From the NCBI GenBank assembly GCA_003489085.1, contig DNJM01000203.1, positions 1 through 6,980 on the forward strand: DNA of 6,980 bases. The letters run 5' to 3'. The notes beneath the pieces are model-generated. The model saw nothing but the letters and a program-made list of their open reading frames with translations. It did not search any database and was not told where the DNA came from. Positions 5,521 to 6,980 of the stretch are shown piece after piece (positions within the stretch are counted from its first letter, which is position 1; each line of letters starts with the position of its first letter). Source of the stretch: Lachnospiraceae bacterium (GTDB lineage: Bacteria; Bacillota; Clostridia; Lachnospirales; Lachnospiraceae). Both the position numbers and the translations under genes were made by a program.

Positions 5521-6921
5521 ATGAAATGCAAGAACTGCGGCACAGAGATACCGGCCGGGTATGTATACTGTGAAAAGTGCGGTACTGAGGTTCAAATGGT
5601 ACCGGATTACAATCCGCTGGATGATGTATTGACTGCACAGGTGAGAGGGGCACTGGATGATGAACAGCCAAGAGAGCGGATCATTCCAAAGAATCTGAAA
5701 AATAAAAATGGAATGATTTCCTATACTGTGACACTTCCGGTAAGAACAGCTTACGAAGAAGAGCCGGAGGAAGCAGCGGAAGAAGCGGGCTCACCGGCAA
5801 TAAAGCGGGAAAGAAGAGATGCGGCGGAGCGTCCGCAAAAACGAAACACACCCAAAAAACAGAAGAGCAAACCGCGCCGCCCTGTCGAACGTAAGGAGGA
5901 GCCGAAGGAGGAAGAGCACAGAATCGGATTAAAGGAACGGAAGCGGCAGCTGGAAGAAGAGCAGCGGAGAAAAGAGGAGAAAGAACGAAAACGGAAGAAA
6001 TGGGCCAGGCGAAAGGCCAGAATTCTCAGCGTACTGTTTCTTTTGATCTGCTGCGGAGCTGTTTCGGCAGTACTTTATCTGAATTCCTACAGTGGCCTTG
6101 TCTATACAGGAAACCGTTATCTGGCGGACGGGCAGACCGGAAAAGCCATAGACAAGCTGACAAGCGCTGTGAAAAAGGATGATTCCAGGACAGAGGCGTA
6201 TAAGGCCCTGGAGAAAATTTATCTGGCGCAGAATGATATGGATACTCCGGAACAGCTGTATCTGGCAGCAGTGAAAGCACACCCTGCAAATGTAGAACTG
6301 TACCGTGCCTGTATTGAATTCTATCAGAATACAGATCAGCTGGCAAAGATTTCGGAACTTTTGGATGCATGTGAAAATGATGGTGTACTGGATGATCTGA
6401 ATATGTATGTATCATCCGAACCCAAATTCAGCCTGGAAGATGAGCACTATGACGACGTACAGCAGCTTTCCATAAAATCCTCCGGGGAAGCTATTTATTA
6501 TACGCTCGATGGTACGGAGGCAACAACTGCTTCCCTGTTGTATGCTGAACCGATCCAGATTCCGGAAGGGGTGACTACAGTCCGCGCAATTTCTGTCAAT
6601 CAGGAGGGTGTACCAAGTGTGGAGGTTACGAAAACCTATACGGTTGAATTTCCGATTGTAGATGCACCTGCGGTTTCACCATCTACGGGTTACTATGATC
6701 TGCCGATGCAGATTACGATTCAGGTGCCGGAGGGCTATACGGCCTATTATACAATCAGCAGCGCAGCCGGAGAGATTGAGACGCCGACCAGTGCTTCGAC
6801 CAAATATACCGGTCCGGTAGCCATGCCGGAAGGAAATAATATCTTCTGTGCTGTACTGATTGACAGTAAGGGGCGGTCCAGTGAGATTAAGAAGATGAAT
6901 TATGAGTTGGTTCTGCAATAA
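5521..6921 (+). CDS. Zinc-ribbon, single-pass membrane protein with TPR-like and two chitobiase C-terminal-type modules
   Basis: This 466-aa protein has a clear modular layout. A zinc ribbon (Cys3, Cys6, Cys17, Cys20: CxxC-x10-CxxC) is followed by an acidic, then Lys/Arg/Glu-rich helix-forming linker (about 75-165). One membrane segment (about 168-187, ILSVLFLLICCGAVSAVLYL) comes next. By the positive-inside rule the N-terminus is cytoplasmic and the C-terminus outside. Residues 190-300 contain TPR-like helices (GNRYLADGQTGKAIDKLTSAV and following). Residues about 301-380 form a CHB_HEX_C-type beta module with the signature IYYTLDGTEATTASLLY and a VTTVRAI strand; residues 383-461 form a second, more diverged copy (AYYTI, KYTGPV). 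The plan recalls TcaA/YvbJ-like zinc-ribbon membrane proteins, but with different outer domains. No enzyme motif is visible. A role in envelope sensing or scaffolding is only a guess. Confidence 0.88.
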   Translation: MKCKNCGTEIPAGYVYCEKCGTEVQMVPDYNPLDDVLTAQVRGALDDEQPRERIIPKNLKNKNGMISYTVTLPVRTAYEEEPEEAAEEAGSPAIKRERRDAAERPQKRNTPKKQKSKPRRPVERKEEPKEEEHRIGLKERKRQLEEEQRRKEEKERKRKKWARRKARILSVLFLLICCGAVSAVLYLNSYSGLVYTGNRYLADGQTGKAIDKLTSAVKKDDSRTEAYKALEKIYLAQNDMDTPEQLYLAAVKAHPANVELYRACIEFYQNTDQLAKISELLDACENDGVLDDLNMYVSSEPKFSLEDEHYDDVQQLSIKSSGEAIYYTLDGTEATTASLLYAEPIQIPEGVTTVRAISVNQEGVPSVEVTKTYTVEFPIVDAPAVSPSTGYYDLPMQITIQVPEGYTAYYTISSAAGEIETPTSASTKYTGPVAMPEGNNIFCAVLIDSKGRSSEIKKMNYELVLQ

Positions 6922-6959
6922 ATTCTCTTTTTTACAGGAATTTAGATTGATATTTTTTT
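6916..6959 (+). terminator. Weak AT-rich terminator overlapping the stop codon of the last gene
   Basis: TAAATTC (6919-6925, beginning at the stop codon) pairs perfectly with GAATTTA (6938-6944) around a 12-nt loop. Three more pairs (6916-6918 with 6947-6949) form across a 2-nt bulge. T7 follows at 6953-6959. The stem is low in G+C, so efficiency is uncertain. Confidence 0.45.
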
Positions 6960-6975
6960 GATAATGTTTTATTAT
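6947..6975 (+). promoter_or_regulatory. Probable SigA promoter for a gene beyond the window
   Basis: TTGATA (6947-6952) and TATTAT (6970-6975), each 5 of 6 to consensus, are separated by exactly 17 bp. Transcription would begin at or just beyond the window end. The very AT-rich surroundings raise the chance of a coincidental match. Confidence 0.45.
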
Positions 6976-6980
6976 ATCAT

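Noticed and set aside
1..6980. CRISPR array, insertion sequence, tRNA or toxin-antitoxin pair
   Set aside because: No spaced repeats, transposase motifs, terminal inverted repeats, tRNA-like folds or small paired genes were seen on either strand.

Overview
The window looks like ordinary chromosome from a low-to-mid GC, spore-forming-lineage Firmicute, most likely a gut clostridium of the Lachnospiraceae type. The grounds are strong purine-rich Shine-Dalgarno sites, SigA-type promoters, a TepA (ClpP-like) gene next to an FtsK/SpoIIIE translocase gene as in Bacillus, a YoeA/DinF-like MATE transporter, and a zinc-ribbon membrane protein with chitobiase-type C-terminal modules. The lineage call is inference from protein style; no marker gene settles it.

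All five genes are on the + strand. (1) Bases 1-447 hold the C-terminal part of an unrecognised protein cut by the window edge. (2) Bases 448-579 are an intergenic control region with a 19-bp-spacer, dyad-containing promoter of the MerR-regulated type. (3) Bases 580-1941 encode a 453-aa MATE efflux transporter. (4) A 15-bp hairpin at 1953-1993 ends the MATE unit and also buries the ribosome binding site of the next gene. (5) Bases 1997-2722 encode the TepA-like serine peptidase homologue, followed by a hairpin terminator. (6) A strong SigA promoter at 2793-2821 drives the 870-aa SpoIIIE/FtsK DNA translocase (2861-5473). (7) After 47 bp without an obvious terminator comes a 466-aa zinc-ribbon, transmembrane, TPR-like and chitobiase-module protein (5521-6921). 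It is followed by a weak AT-rich terminator and a good promoter pointing out of the window.

Functionally, the MATE gene appears to be a separate, probably ligand-induced detoxification unit. The tepA-spoIIIE pair is a conserved chromosomal neighbourhood: envelope or protein quality control beside chromosome translocation at the division or sporulation septum. The zinc-ribbon protein is probably co-transcribed with spoIIIE, but its role is unknown. I found no mobile element, CRISPR array, RNA gene or clear sign of a new defence or biosynthetic system. The items most worth a second look are the MerR-type operator, the hairpin that covers the tepA ribosome binding site, and the architecture of the last protein.
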